A stretch of DNA of 52,182 nucleotides, from assembly GCA_039817415.1 (NCBI GenBank), contig JBCBVV010000045.1, positions 1 to 52,182 of the forward strand. The letters are read 5' to 3'. The stretch's first letter is position 1. Each line of letters begins with the position of its first letter. Both the position numbers and the translations under genes were made by a program. Below the pieces are notes generated by a model. That model ran no database searches, was not told the DNA's origin, and was given only the letters and a program-made list of their open reading frames with translations. Source of the stretch: JALEFZ01 sp039817415 (GTDB taxonomy: Bacteria; Bacteroidota; Bacteroidia; J057). Of this stretch, positions 8,738-16,356 are shown piece after piece.

Positions 8738-9520
8738 TTACTTCAAGACATTGCTGATCATCCCAAATTTATTGGGTGGGTAATTTTGAATGAACCCTGT
8801 AGCTTGGTAAGCTTTGATAAACTCTTGGTTACTGTTGATGCTTTGAACGGCAGAAGCATTTTGATAAATCGTCATACCTACTACGACATTAGGGTCTGAG
8901 ATAGACTTCCATTGAATTTCCCTGACAAAGCCCTCCTGCTCGGAAAGGATCTTCAAATACGCATCTCTTTTGGCTTCATAATCGGCCTGATTGAAGTTTT
9001 CATATTTGCTGATATCTCGAATGGCGATTTCCCAAACATTCCCACTTCCCTTAGGAGCTAATTCAGCCAAATTAATGTCAAGTCCTGCATCTAAGGGTTG
9101 TAAGACCTCAAAGGCAATGAAATCGAAGGTACTGAAAAAGGCCGCTGCTTCTGGCATTTTTCCTGTTTTGTCTCCAATCGCCTTGAATACCTGTGGGTTT
9201 TCAAAGGAAGTCAAACCAACATAAACGCTATCCAGCGGTAGACCTGAATAGGTGAAGTCGAAAAAGGGTTGAATTTCTCTGTCTGTTAGGGTTCCCTTTT
9301 CAGCTTCTAGTTTGGCCACATAAGCATCTCTTGCGGTGGTAAAGGCTTCAATGCTGGTTCCCGCTTTGATTTTGCGAACAGGCATCACAAACACCTTGTC
9401 AGAAGTTGGTTTCTTTTCTGTCATGTCTTTGGTGGAATTTGAACTGGCTGGCTTGGATTGTTGACAGGCAGCCATGTTGATGAGCAAGAATAAAATGGTA
9501 ATAGATCTGGTGAACATCAT
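8738..9520 (-). CDS. lipoprotein with two ABM-like (dimeric alpha-beta barrel) repeats
   Basis: The signal peptide ends in the lipobox MAAC, followed by a Ser/Lys-rich linker. The mature part seems to hold two similar halves of about 100 residues: one starting VFVMPVRKIKAGTSIEAF with TARDAYVAKLEAEKGTLTDR, and one starting WEIAIRDISKYENFNQADY with AKRDAYLKILSEQEGFVRE. This double pattern resembles antibiotic-biosynthesis-monooxygenase-type barrels, which are often fused in tandem. I do not assign a reaction. The minus-strand araC-like gene lies 85 bp upstream and may control or be co-transcribed with it. Confidence 0.72.
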   Translation of the reverse strand: MMFTRSITILFLLINMAACQQSKPASSNSTKDMTEKKPTSDKVFVMPVRKIKAGTSIEAFTTARDAYVAKLEAEKGTLTDREIQPFFDFTYSGLPLDSVYVGLTSFENPQVFKAIGDKTGKMPEAAAFFSTFDFIAFEVLQPLDAGLDINLAELAPKGSGNVWEIAIRDISKYENFNQADYEAKRDAYLKILSEQEGFVREIQWKSISDPNVVVGMTIYQNASAVQSINSNQEFIKAYQATGFIQNYPPNKFGMISNVLK

Positions 9521-9605
9521 GATAAATCAGTTAGTAAGTTCAGGTGCTACAAAGGAGCCTGAATCACGCCTGATACGAAATGCACATTCATGAAGAAATG
9601 ATATA

Positions 9606-10469
9606 CTATGCTGCAAATTCCTGCCTGAAGCTCTCTGGGCTTTGATTTGTACGTTTTTTGAAGATTCTCGAGAAGTAGTATTGATTCTCGTATCCTAGGC
9701 CAATCGCAATTTCTTTGATGCTCTTGCTCGTAAAGGTAAGCTCCCTTTTAGCCTCAAGCATTGTTCTTTCAATGATGAGGTCCAATGCAGTCTGCCCTGT
9801 TAGTTGCTTGAGGACATCATTTAGGTTTCGTGAACTGACTCCTAGTATATCCGTGTAGAAATTGACCCCCTTTTCTCTGAGATAATTTTCCTCCATGAGG
9901 GTGATAAATTTCTGAAAGAGGTCTCGAAATTGAATGAAAGAATGGCTTGGATGATCCTGCTGGATAAAAGATTCTAGCTTGTTTAAGAAGGCCAGAATTA
10001 AGTTCTGAAGGATGAAAATCTGGTTTTGATGGATTTTTACTTCTTGTTCTTCGAAAAGCAATTCGCAATAGGATTTCATGAAGAGCACCTTCTCTTCTGG
10101 AATATGGATGAGCATCTTCCTACTGGAGACAGCATATTGGACAAAACCCATCAATAGCCTTTTTTGTGGAGGAGAAAAGAATGCGTCTTTGAAGGTAATA
10201 GAATAACCTTCCAACTTCATATGCTTTTGGATGATGTGCGTCACGCCAGCTGGGATGATAAGAATTTGTCCCGATTGAAGCTCAAATTGTTCGAAATCTA
10301 CTTCCTGCTTAGAATAGCCTTTTTCGATGAATAAGAGGGTATGAAAATGATTACGGTGGCGCTCATTGACGTGGGGAAAGGGCTGATCCTCTAGCCGACG
10401 AATGTCAATCAAGAGCTGTTTGTCATCAGATCGTTGAAAGTCTATGAGTTTCATATGTCGAGGAATCAT
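9606..10469 (-). CDS. AraC-family regulator with cupin-type sensor domain
   Basis: 287 aa. The N-terminal half looks like a cupin-type ligand pocket (HTLLFIEKGYSKQEVDFEQF, SGQILIIPAGVTH). The C-terminal 100 residues are the AraC double HTH (DILGVSSRNLNDVLKQLTG and IKEIAIGLGYENQYYFSRIF), followed by TNQSPESFRQEF. This layout is usual for regulators that sense a small molecule. Met6 (start at 10454) is an equally possible start. Upstream, at 10550-10591, three near-identical octamers may be its own operator. It probably controls the adjacent lipoprotein gene; that rests on position. Confidence 0.9.
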   Translation of the reverse strand: MIPRHMKLIDFQRSDDKQLLIDIRRLEDQPFPHVNERHRNHFHTLLFIEKGYSKQEVDFEQFELQSGQILIIPAGVTHIIQKHMKLEGYSITFKDAFFSPPQKRLLMGFVQYAVSSRKMLIHIPEEKVLFMKSYCELLFEEQEVKIHQNQIFILQNLILAFLNKLESFIQQDHPSHSFIQFRDLFQKFITLMEENYLREKGVNFYTDILGVSSRNLNDVLKQLTGQTALDLIIERTMLEAKRELTFTSKSIKEIAIGLGYENQYYFSRIFKKRTNQSPESFRQEFAA

Positions 10470-10549
10470 CTTAGGATCAGCAAATTGTCCACCTGAATTT
10501 ATCTTAATTCTTGAAAAAAATAAATTTTTCTTGAACTGGCTACATGCAT

Positions 10550-10591
10550 ATTCTGCCTATAAAAATGCCAAGTATTCTGGCTCATTCTGGC
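10550..10591 (-). promoter_or_regulatory. repeated octamers, possible AraC operator
   Basis: Read on the minus strand, GCCAGAAT occurs at 10584-10591 and 10574-10581, exactly 10 bp apart, with a third variant GGCAGAAT at 10550-10557. They lie 80-120 bp upstream of the minus-strand araC-like gene. Direct half-sites one helical turn apart suit AraC-type proteins. Confidence 0.35.
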
Positions 10592-10706
10592 GCACTCATT
10601 CACAGATGAACTTCGGTGTATACGGTAAGGAAGTCTGCAGACGTTATATAAGTGTATGTGGAAAAAAGGCGTTGTTCCCTAGCATTCTACCCTTGATATT
10701 TAGTGT

Positions 10707-11363
10707 ATGGAGTTTTCGCACACAGACATCAAAAATCTTTATGGTTCTGTTTTCTTTCAGGTTGAGAGTCCAATTGGAGAATTAGACAAGCTGGAAGAGA
10801 AAATAGCGGTAGAGGTTATTGAAGAAGAGCCCAATTCTCCGACCCTTAATGAAAAGGTTGAAAACGCAGTACCAGAGGAGAAAGAAGTCGTCCTAGACAC
10901 TTCCGCTCCCCCTCAGCTTAAGCAAGAAAATGATCCTGTGGCCGAGCTCTCAACCAAAACGGTACCCCCAATTCTTGATCCTCATGAGCAATTCCTGGGA
11001 ACAGGTCCTCTGGCTACATGGAAACTGAAGCCAAATACGGAGCTGGCCCTGATTGTGTTGGCTTCTGAATTTGCCCAGCGTGAATCAATGGCCAATCTGA
11101 AAAACCTGATTGTGAATGCAGGAATTGATACTTCTAAAATTGGATTTGGTATCATTGAGGATGGACTAGAGGGATGGAATTTCTCTGATATGCCTGTTGC
11201 AAAAGGGATCATTTTTGCGAGTTTCGGAACTAAACTTCCATCGCCCGTAATTTGGAAAGGAAAGTCTTTTTACCCCGCAGCACCTATGGAAAGAATCTTG
11301 AAGGATGAGCGATATGGGTTGGCGATGAGCAAGTTGTTGGAACGTGTGAGAGAGACAATGTAA
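10707..11363 (+). CDS. uncharacterised protein, faintly DNA polymerase III psi-like C-terminus
   Basis: 218 aa, with no signal peptide. Residues 20-95 are rich in Glu, Pro and Val and look disordered. Residues about 105-218 look like a compact alpha/beta domain: hydrophobic strands ALIVLASEF, GIIFASFG and helix LAMSKLLERVRETM. The order (strand, helix, IIFASFG-x-LP, a hydrophobic patch YPAAPMERIL, then a short helix ending) recalls the psi subunit HolD of the clamp loader, but the resemblance is by eye and weak. It lies 57 bp before rdgB on the same strand and may be co-transcribed. I treat it as a real gene of unknown function. Confidence 0.7.
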   Translation: MEFSHTDIKNLYGSVFFQVESPIGELDKLEEKIAVEVIEEEPNSPTLNEKVENAVPEEKEVVLDTSAPPQLKQENDPVAELSTKTVPPILDPHEQFLGTGPLATWKLKPNTELALIVLASEFAQRESMANLKNLIVNAGIDTSKIGFGIIEDGLEGWNFSDMPVAKGIIFASFGTKLPSPVIWKGKSFYPAAPMERILKDERYGLAMSKLLERVRETM

Positions 11364-11420
11364 ACTTTCGCCTTGAAAATCCGCCAATCCTTATTTTATT
11401 TACCTTGACATTCATGGGAT

Positions 11421-12011
11421 ATGGCTAAATCAACTCTTCTTTTTGGAACCAATAACCTCAACAAACTCGAGGAAATTCGAGCCATTGTTGGAGACTCCTA
11501 TCAGGTGATCAGCCTGAAAGACCTCGGTATTGACCTTGATGTAGAAGAAACAGAGGACACACTTCACGGTAATGCAGAACTCAAGGCTGTTGCCTATTAC
11601 AAAGCTTCTGGTCTTCCTACCTTCGCCGACGATACGGGCTTAATGGTGGAAGCACTTGATGGTCGTCCTGGGGTTTATTCAGCCAGGTATGCGGGAGAAC
11701 ATGCTTCCTATTCAGATAATGTAGAGAAGCTATTGCAGGAAATGGAGGGAAAAGCTGAAAGAAAAGCCGCTTTCCGAACCGTCATAGCCTTTCATGATGG
11801 AGAGACAACCCGTTACTTCGAGGGAGAGATTCAAGGTGAAATTACCCAGGAACCCAGAGGAGGTGCAGGTTTTGGATATGATCCTGTCTTCCAGCCAGAG
11901 GATTCAGAAGAGACATTTGCAGAGATGCCTGCAGACCATAAAAATGAAATTTCTCACAGAGGGCGTGCGATTCGTAAATTCGCCCATTTCCTGATGCAAC
12001 TTACTTCATGA
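11421..12011 (+). CDS. rdgB: XTP/dITP diphosphatase (RdgB/HAM1 family)
   Basis: A house-cleaning enzyme hydrolysing non-canonical purine nucleoside triphosphates (ITP, dITP, XTP) to the monophosphate and pyrophosphate in the cytoplasm. Family motifs are clear: FGTNNLNKLEEI near the N-terminus, FADDTGLMVEALDGRPGVYS with the metal-binding Asp pair, PRGGAGFGYDPVF, and SHRGRAI near the end. At 196 aa it has normal length. Its stop overlaps the start of the uridine kinase gene (ATGA at 12008-12011), so the two are translationally coupled. Confidence 0.96.
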   Translation: MAKSTLLFGTNNLNKLEEIRAIVGDSYQVISLKDLGIDLDVEETEDTLHGNAELKAVAYYKASGLPTFADDTGLMVEALDGRPGVYSARYAGEHASYSDNVEKLLQEMEGKAERKAAFRTVIAFHDGETTRYFEGEIQGEITQEPRGGAGFGYDPVFQPEDSEETFAEMPADHKNEISHRGRAIRKFAHFLMQLTS

Positions 12012-12628
12012 AGAGACCCTATATTGTAGGCATATGCGGAGGTTCTGGCTCCGGTAAAACTTTCATGCTCAGAAAGTTGATGGAGGCACTTCCAGCAGAA
12101 CATATCACCCTGATATCTCAAGACAATTATTACAAAGAGAAAGCTGAACAAGTACAATTACCTGATGGCTTGGTGAATTATGATCATCCCGAATCCCTAG
12201 ATTTGGACGGCTATCGTAGAGACATTATCTCCCTACAATCGGGCAAAAGTATAGAGGTGGTAGAGTATACATTTGAGGTACCTCGTCCTCCTCAAACCTT
12301 CATCTTTCATCCTCGGCCATTGATTATCCTGGAGGGACTATTTATCTACCATGTACCAGAACTAGGGGATCTGGTGGATTTAAAGATCTATGTAGACGCA
12401 GAAGAGCATATCAAGATTTCTCGCAGGCTGAGAAGAGATATCATCGAGCGCGATTATTCTATGGAGGAGACACTACGTGATTATGAGCGTTTTGTCGCGC
12501 CTATGTACAAGGAGTATATCGCTCCTCAGCGTATGCTGGCTGACCTGATCATTCCCAATAATGTGAACATGGACAAGGCCATTGAGGTGGTAAGCCATCA
12601 TCTGTCGTGTCAATTGAAGGACGTGTAG
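12008..12628 (+). CDS. udk: uridine kinase
   Basis: Cytoplasmic salvage kinase phosphorylating uridine and cytidine to the monophosphate. Walker A P-loop GGSGSGKT at residues 11-18; the substrate region ISQDNYYK; NYDHPESLDLD; VPRPP; ILEGLFIY (Walker B region); and RRLRRDIIERD (lid). At 206 aa it has the usual length. The start ATG overlaps the rdgB stop. A hairpin terminator follows at 12654-12688. Confidence 0.95.
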   Translation: MKRPYIVGICGGSGSGKTFMLRKLMEALPAEHITLISQDNYYKEKAEQVQLPDGLVNYDHPESLDLDGYRRDIISLQSGKSIEVVEYTFEVPRPPQTFIFHPRPLIILEGLFIYHVPELGDLVDLKIYVDAEEHIKISRRLRRDIIERDYSMEETLRDYERFVAPMYKEYIAPQRMLADLIIPNNVNMDKAIEVVSHHLSCQLKDV

Positions 12629-12653
12629 CCAAGTCTAAAAAAGTTGAGTTCAT

Positions 12654-12688
12654 AAAAAAACGCCCATTGCTTTTGCAACGGGCGTTTT
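12654..12688. terminator. bidirectional terminator between udk and tRNA-Ser
   Basis: CGCCCATTGC and GCAACGGGCG form a stem with one mismatch, flanked by an A-run on the left and four T on the right. On the minus strand the stem is followed by about eight T, so it is strongest for the tRNA transcript. It can also end the plus-strand rdgB-udk transcript. Confidence 0.82.
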
Positions 12689-12698
12689 GGCCTTTGAG

Positions 12699-12786
12699 TG
12701 GCGGAGGCGGAGGGATTCGAACCCCCGATACCGTTAAGTATGCTGGTTTTCAAGACCAGTGCATTCGACCACTCTGCCACACCTCC
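12699..12786 (-). tRNA. tRNA-Ser, anticodon UGA
   Basis: Read on the minus strand, the gene begins GGAGGTG, which pairs with CGCCTCC at the 3' end (one G-T pair). It has a D-arm (GGCAGAGTGG), an anticodon loop CTTGAAA with anticodon TGA, a long variable arm typical of serine tRNAs, and a T-arm with TTCGAAT. The discriminator base is G, as expected for Ser, and CCA is encoded at 12699-12701. It decodes UCA and related serine codons. Confidence 0.97.
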
Positions 12787-12790
12787 GGCG

Positions 12791-12821
12791 CAAAGGTAAA
12801 ACGGAATTTTTGTTTGACAAA
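12791..12821 (-). promoter_or_regulatory. Bacteroidota promoter of tRNA-Ser
   Basis: On the minus strand there is TTTG (12821-12818), a 19-bp spacer, then TACCTTTG (12798-12791). This is a perfect match to the Bacteroidota -33/-7 consensus. The -7 box ends only 4 bp before the mature tRNA 5' end, so transcription probably starts at or very near it. Confidence 0.9.
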
Positions 12822-12928
12822 GACCTAATACGATTTTTTAAGCCATTGTTAAGAAAAAATCCATTTTGTAGGCTGATTACGTTTTGAAAGGGGGGAGAGA
12901 CTAACCATTAGCAACGAAATTTTGTAGC

Positions 12929-13459
12929 ATGAATCCCATTACACACCCCAGGCATGGCCTGTTGATCCTCTTTTTTCTCTTTTCTATTCCCCTTGGCCTC
13001 AAGGCCCAGCCATGTAAAGCAGTTTCTATCGCTGGGGAAAGACTTTGGCATCACCTCTTGATCGATAAAAAGCAAGGAACAAAGAGCGGGATTCAGAGAT
13101 GGCGAACTGAAATGAAGAGGAAGTTTCCCAAAGGAGCACCAACCTTGTTGGGTAAAGAAGCATCTAAGGGGAAGGTTTGGGGGCAAACGCAGCGGATTTA
13201 TTTAAGCAAACCCTTTCCGCAGACAGAAGGAAATGTATACTTCCGAACCTTTTCTGGAAAGGGAAAGGTTGCATTAAGTATTTGTTTGATGGACCAAAGC
13301 GGAAAACTCGTTCATCAAAAGACTGTGGTAGTCAATCAGGAAACTGGAAGTGAGGGTATTCGGGTAGGGCTTAGGCAGGCCAAAGGAAAACTGGTATTGA
13401 TTCAACTAAAAAACTACAGTTCTCAGGGAACCATCGAATATGCGCTGAAGGTATCTTAA
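12929..13459 (+). CDS. small secreted protein of unknown function
   Basis: 176 aa. The signal peptide is hydrophobic (LLILFFLFSIPLGLKAQ), with likely cleavage after the Ala-Gln near residue 28. The mature part is basic and rich in Lys and Gly. Its C-terminal half (VYFRTFSGKGKVALSICLMDQ, KLVLIQLKNYSSQGTIEYALKV) has alternating hydrophobic residues suggesting a small beta sandwich. No family is recognised and there is no T9SS tail. It faces the marR gene, with a shared terminator between them. Confidence 0.7.
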   Translation: MNPITHPRHGLLILFFLFSIPLGLKAQPCKAVSIAGERLWHHLLIDKKQGTKSGIQRWRTEMKRKFPKGAPTLLGKEASKGKVWGQTQRIYLSKPFPQTEGNVYFRTFSGKGKVALSICLMDQSGKLVHQKTVVVNQETGSEGIRVGLRQAKGKLVLIQLKNYSSQGTIEYALKVS

Positions 13460-13469
13460 GTAGGGGCAT

Positions 13470-13502
13470 AAAAAAAGTGCTTTTCAAAGGAAAAACACTT
13501 TT
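13470..13502. terminator. bidirectional terminator between the secreted protein and marR
   Basis: AAAAGTG (13473-13479) pairs with CACTTTT (13496-13502), with an inner T/A stem after one mismatch. The A- and T-runs on the two sides suit both converging genes. Confidence 0.72.
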
Positions 13503-13531
13503 GGGTTTAGCTTAAAAGGGACGACTGAGGA

Positions 13532-13984
13532 TTACATGTCAGGGAGGCTAACGTTGGAAATTTTTTCCAATCCGTTAACCAGGATGCTAAATTCATCCTC
13601 CTGTATGGCAGACCTCATTCTTGTAGAGAGTTCTCTTAAGAATTCGGAATAATCGTTCAGAAGTTTTTTCCCCTTAGTAGAGATGTGCACAAAAATGGAG
13701 CGACGGTCAGTTTTTGAATTGACACGCTTTACCAGTTTTTGTGTTTCCAAGCGGTCAATGATGTTGGTCAGGTTGCTCAGCTTTACGCGAACTCTTTCTC
13801 CTATGTCCTTCATTTTTTTCTCTCCTTCGAGATCAAGAAGTCTTAGGATGTCGATTTCAACCGCTGAAACCTTGAACCGCTTTTGTACAATCTCCTGATG
13901 CTTTTGGATGACATCTGTCAACTGAAATAGACTTTGCTCCAATCTATGGAGGCGATCCGTTTTCAGGTCTTGATTATCATGCAT
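13532..13984 (-). CDS. MarR-family transcriptional regulator
   Basis: 150 aa, a winged-helix repressor or activator that would bind DNA as a dimer. The central region shows VSAVEIDILRLLDLEGEKKMKDIGERVRV, then the recognition helix KLSNLTNIIDRLETQKLVKR and the wing NSKTDRRSIFVHISTKGKKLL, the typical MarR order. Helices at both ends would form the dimer interface. The regulated genes are not evident. The 303 bp to the next gene on its upstream side (13985-14287) are very AT-rich, with no other gene and no clear promoter box seen. Confidence 0.9.
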   Translation of the reverse strand: MHDNQDLKTDRLHRLEQSLFQLTDVIQKHQEIVQKRFKVSAVEIDILRLLDLEGEKKMKDIGERVRVKLSNLTNIIDRLETQKLVKRVNSKTDRRSIFVHISTKGKKLLNDYSEFLRELSTRMRSAIQEDEFSILVNGLEKISNVSLPDM

Positions 13985-14287
13985 ACTACTGGGTATTTAG
14001 AATGGGTTGAATAAGCTTGGGTTGGTAATATACTACAAGTTGGAATAATATTTATCAAAATTTTCTATAAATCTTTCAAAATCGTCAGATAATAATGTTG
14101 GGTCTCAGAATTATCATTTTCGGTTTTTACCTAGATAAATAATATTCTCAAAAAAGTTCTTGAAAAAAAATCTTCAAAATTCAATCAAAACGACATCTCA
14201 ATCAATTCACTGAGATTTATATTTCTAAGTAAACAATTTTCTTTTAAAAACGCAATGATTGAAACTTATAAAAAAAATAAACTTTAA

Positions 14288-16077
14288 TTAGTAGACTATT
14301 CTGGTTTTAAATATTCTTTGCAGCTCTACTAATTGAGGGTTTTTTTCACCCATCGCTTTGAGTTTATCTTCATCTGTGTAGGGGATAAGGTCGTCTTCAT
14401 TTACATAGCTATCATCCAATAAACAGCTCATATACAGGCTAGGAACCCCAATTTTCTTCCTAAGGAAAGGGAGGAAGTCTTTCTCCTTTTCAACCATTCC
14501 CTTTTGGATGTTATTCTTAACCTTAAAGGTCCAATGATTATGTTCAAATTCGCTGATACCTCCCAATAAAATGGAAGCAAGGTTCATCATGTTCTTTCCT
14601 TTCAGCAGCTCAGCATAACTGGCAATTGCTGCTTTAAACTGTTCTGGATTGACATTGACCTTGGGATTGATCTCGTAGGTAACCTTCTGATCCTGGCTTG
14701 CTTTTTCTGCTTCCGCTTGCCTAACTTTTTGCTTCAAATCCGCCTGCATGGAGCTTAAGTCATCTCCTAATTTGAAGGCCGATTTGTTTGTACTTTTCTT
14801 CCTTCTTCTTGGGACAGGTGTAGGAGCTTGAGTATTAACTACTTTTTGCTCAGCAGGTTCAGCTACTTTTTCAACCTGATGATCTACTGGCGAATGACCG
14901 TTTGTTGGGGAGGGAGTTGTTACCTTTTCAGGTTCTTTCAGGGATTTTTTTTTTCGGCTACGGGTTCCGCAGCTAATGTGATCGCAGATTGGAGATGGGC
15001 CAACTTAATTAGGGCCAATTCAACCGTCAACCTAGGGTTTGTTGCAACCTTACTTTGGCGCTCAGCTTCAGAGCACAAATTGAAGGCGTTAAGCAAAATG
15101 GTAGGAGAGAGTTGGGTAGTTTGCTGTTGGTATCGTTGTTTGACATTCTCTGATGTCTCCAGCAATTGAAGGGTTTCTGGTGTTTGGCAAACCAAGAGAT
15201 TTCTAAAATGCTCGGTCAGTCCCACCATGAAGTCCTTGGCTTCAAAGCCCCTTTGAATGATTTCATCTAGGTCAAGAAGCAACTGTGAATGATTCTTTTG
15301 CTGAATCTGTTCTACTGCCTTGAAGTAGTACTCATAGTCCAGAATGTTCAAATTCTCGAGTACATGCTCAAAGGTAAGTTTGTTGGAGGAATAGCTGACT
15401 AGCTGATCATATAAACTCAAGGCGTCTCTAAGCGCACCATCTGCTTTTAGGGCGATTTGCTGTAAAGCTGCAAAATCGTAATCTATATTTTCTTCCTTTG
15501 AGATATACTCAAGATGCTGAGCGATGTCGTTAACCTTGATTCGTCTGAAATCAAACTTCTGACAACGAGACAGTATCGTAGGAAGAATCTTGTGTTTTTC
15601 CGTAGTGGCGAGGATGAACAAGACATGGGCAGGTGGCTCTTCCAAGGTTTTTAGAAAAGCATTAAATGCCGCCTGGGATAGCATGTGAACCTCATCAATG
15701 ATGTAGACTGACTGACCGCCATTGGCTGGAACATATCGAGTTTGCTCAATCAGGTTCCTGATATCATCAACCGAGTTATTGGAAGCTGCATCCAGTTCGT
15801 GGATGTTGAGGGACTTACCTTCATTATAAGATATACAGGAATCGCACTGGTTACAGGGTTCGCCATCTTCCTGTAGATTTTGGCAATTGATAGCTTTGGC
15901 TAGAATACGTGCACAGGTCGTTTTGCCCACCCCTCTTGGTCCTGAGAATAGGAAGGCATGCGCCAACTGATTCATCAGAATGGCACTCTTCAGGGTTTGG
16001 GTTACATGAGTCTGCCCGACAACCGAGGCAAAGGTGCCTGGTCTATATTTCCTCGCCGATACTATATAATCACTCAT
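14288..16077 (-). CDS. dnaX: DNA polymerase III subunit tau, full product by -1 frameshift
   Basis: The full clamp-loader subunit appears to be made by reading 377 codons in the first frame to the run of ten A (14945-14954), slipping by -1, and reading 219 more codons to the stop at 14288, giving about 596 aa. The second frame is open without break from the run onwards. Translation there gives a Pro/Glu/Val-rich linker, a basic stretch PRRRKK, then a domain of about 150 aa ending NPQLVELQRIFKTRIVY, which fits the usual C-terminus of DnaX in this phylum. Two mechanisms would give this: ribosomal -1 slippage, or RNA polymerase slippage adding an A, as known for Thermus dnaX. A sequencing error in the homopolymer is the plain alternative. 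Confidence 0.72.
14938..16077 (-). CDS. dnaX: DNA polymerase III subunit gamma (zero-frame product of dnaX)
   Basis: AAA+ ATPase of the clamp loader that opens the sliding clamp during replication. Walker A GPRGVGKT at residues 46-53, zinc-site cysteines C65, C75, C78 and C81, Walker B region YIIDEVHMLS, sensor region ILATTEKHKILPTILSRCQKFDFRR, and the collar-type helices up to about residue 365. The frame ends AEKKNP-stop right after the A10 run, giving a 379-aa protein without the tau C-terminus, comparable to gamma in other bacteria. A perfect -7 box lies 9 bp upstream of the ATG. Confidence 0.9.
   Translation of the reverse strand: MSDYIVSARKYRPGTFASVVGQTHVTQTLKSAILMNQLAHAFLFSGPRGVGKTTCARILAKAINCQNLQEDGEPCNQCDSCISYNEGKSLNIHELDAASNNSVDDIRNLIEQTRYVPANGGQSVYIIDEVHMLSQAAFNAFLKTLEEPPAHVLFILATTEKHKILPTILSRCQKFDFRRIKVNDIAQHLEYISKEENIDYDFAALQQIALKADGALRDALSLYDQLVSYSSNKLTFEHVLENLNILDYEYYFKAVEQIQQKNHSQLLLDLDEIIQRGFEAKDFMVGLTEHFRNLLVCQTPETLQLLETSENVKQRYQQQTTQLSPTILLNAFNLCSEAERQSKVATNPRLTVELALIKLAHLQSAITLAAEPVAEKKNP
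14945..14954 (-). other. A10 slippery run in dnaX
   Basis: Ten consecutive T on the plus strand (ten A in the mRNA), read as GAA AAA AAA AAT CCC TGA in the first frame. The stop lies five bases after the run. Just after that, ACCT-GAAA-AGGT could form a weak 4-bp hairpin; I see no strong stimulatory structure and no strong internal Shine-Dalgarno sequence. Runs of nine or more A are known sites of transcriptional slippage. Confidence 0.75.
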
Positions 16078-16085
16078 AATTTGAT

Positions 16086-16093
16086 CAAAGATA
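16086..16093 (-). promoter_or_regulatory. -7 promoter element of dnaX
   Basis: On the minus strand TATCTTTG matches the TAnnTTTG consensus exactly. It ends 8 bp before the first base of the dnaX ATG, so the leader would be only a few bases. No good TTTG lies at the ideal spacing. Confidence 0.5.
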
Positions 16094-16285
16094 GCGAAAG
16101 AATATGAAACAAGTTTCAGCTGATATGCACACTGATTTTATAAGCTGTGGAGAACCCCAGCCGACTCCAATTCTTGGCTTTTATACCACATGATCGCTTT
16201 CCCCTGCCAAGAAATAATTCTGACTGGTACGCTAATGCCTTCCTTCCTTACTTGTTTTCATATCGGGAATATGTTTAGGGGCAAA

Positions 16286-16319
16286 CAGGGAGCTATGTGA
16301 ATAGCTCCCTGCCTTTTTT
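16286..16319 (+). terminator. orphan plus-strand terminator
   Basis: CAGGGAGCTA (16286-16295) pairs perfectly with TAGCTCCCTG (16302-16311), followed by CC and six T. No plus-strand gene lies upstream: dnaX runs the other way from 16077. On the minus strand, after the arsC-like gene, it lacks a good T-run. It may end an unannotated small RNA within 16094-16285. The rest of this 279-bp gap shows nothing else I can name. Confidence 0.7.
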
Positions 16320-16356
16320 ACACCTTATATATAAAGAGAGAAAATGGTATAATCGT

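Noticed and set aside
10444..10785. 113-codon plus-strand frame
   Set aside because: It overlaps the start of the minus-strand araC-like gene and the start of the 10707 gene in another frame, and its translation is low-complexity Phe/Ser-rich with no domain pattern.
12607..12828. 73-codon plus-strand frame after udk
   Set aside because: It runs through the terminator and antisense to the tRNA-Ser gene, so it is not coding.
14828..15169. 113-codon plus-strand frame over dnaX
   Set aside because: It lies antisense to the dnaX frameshift region, where both dnaX frames give sensible protein.
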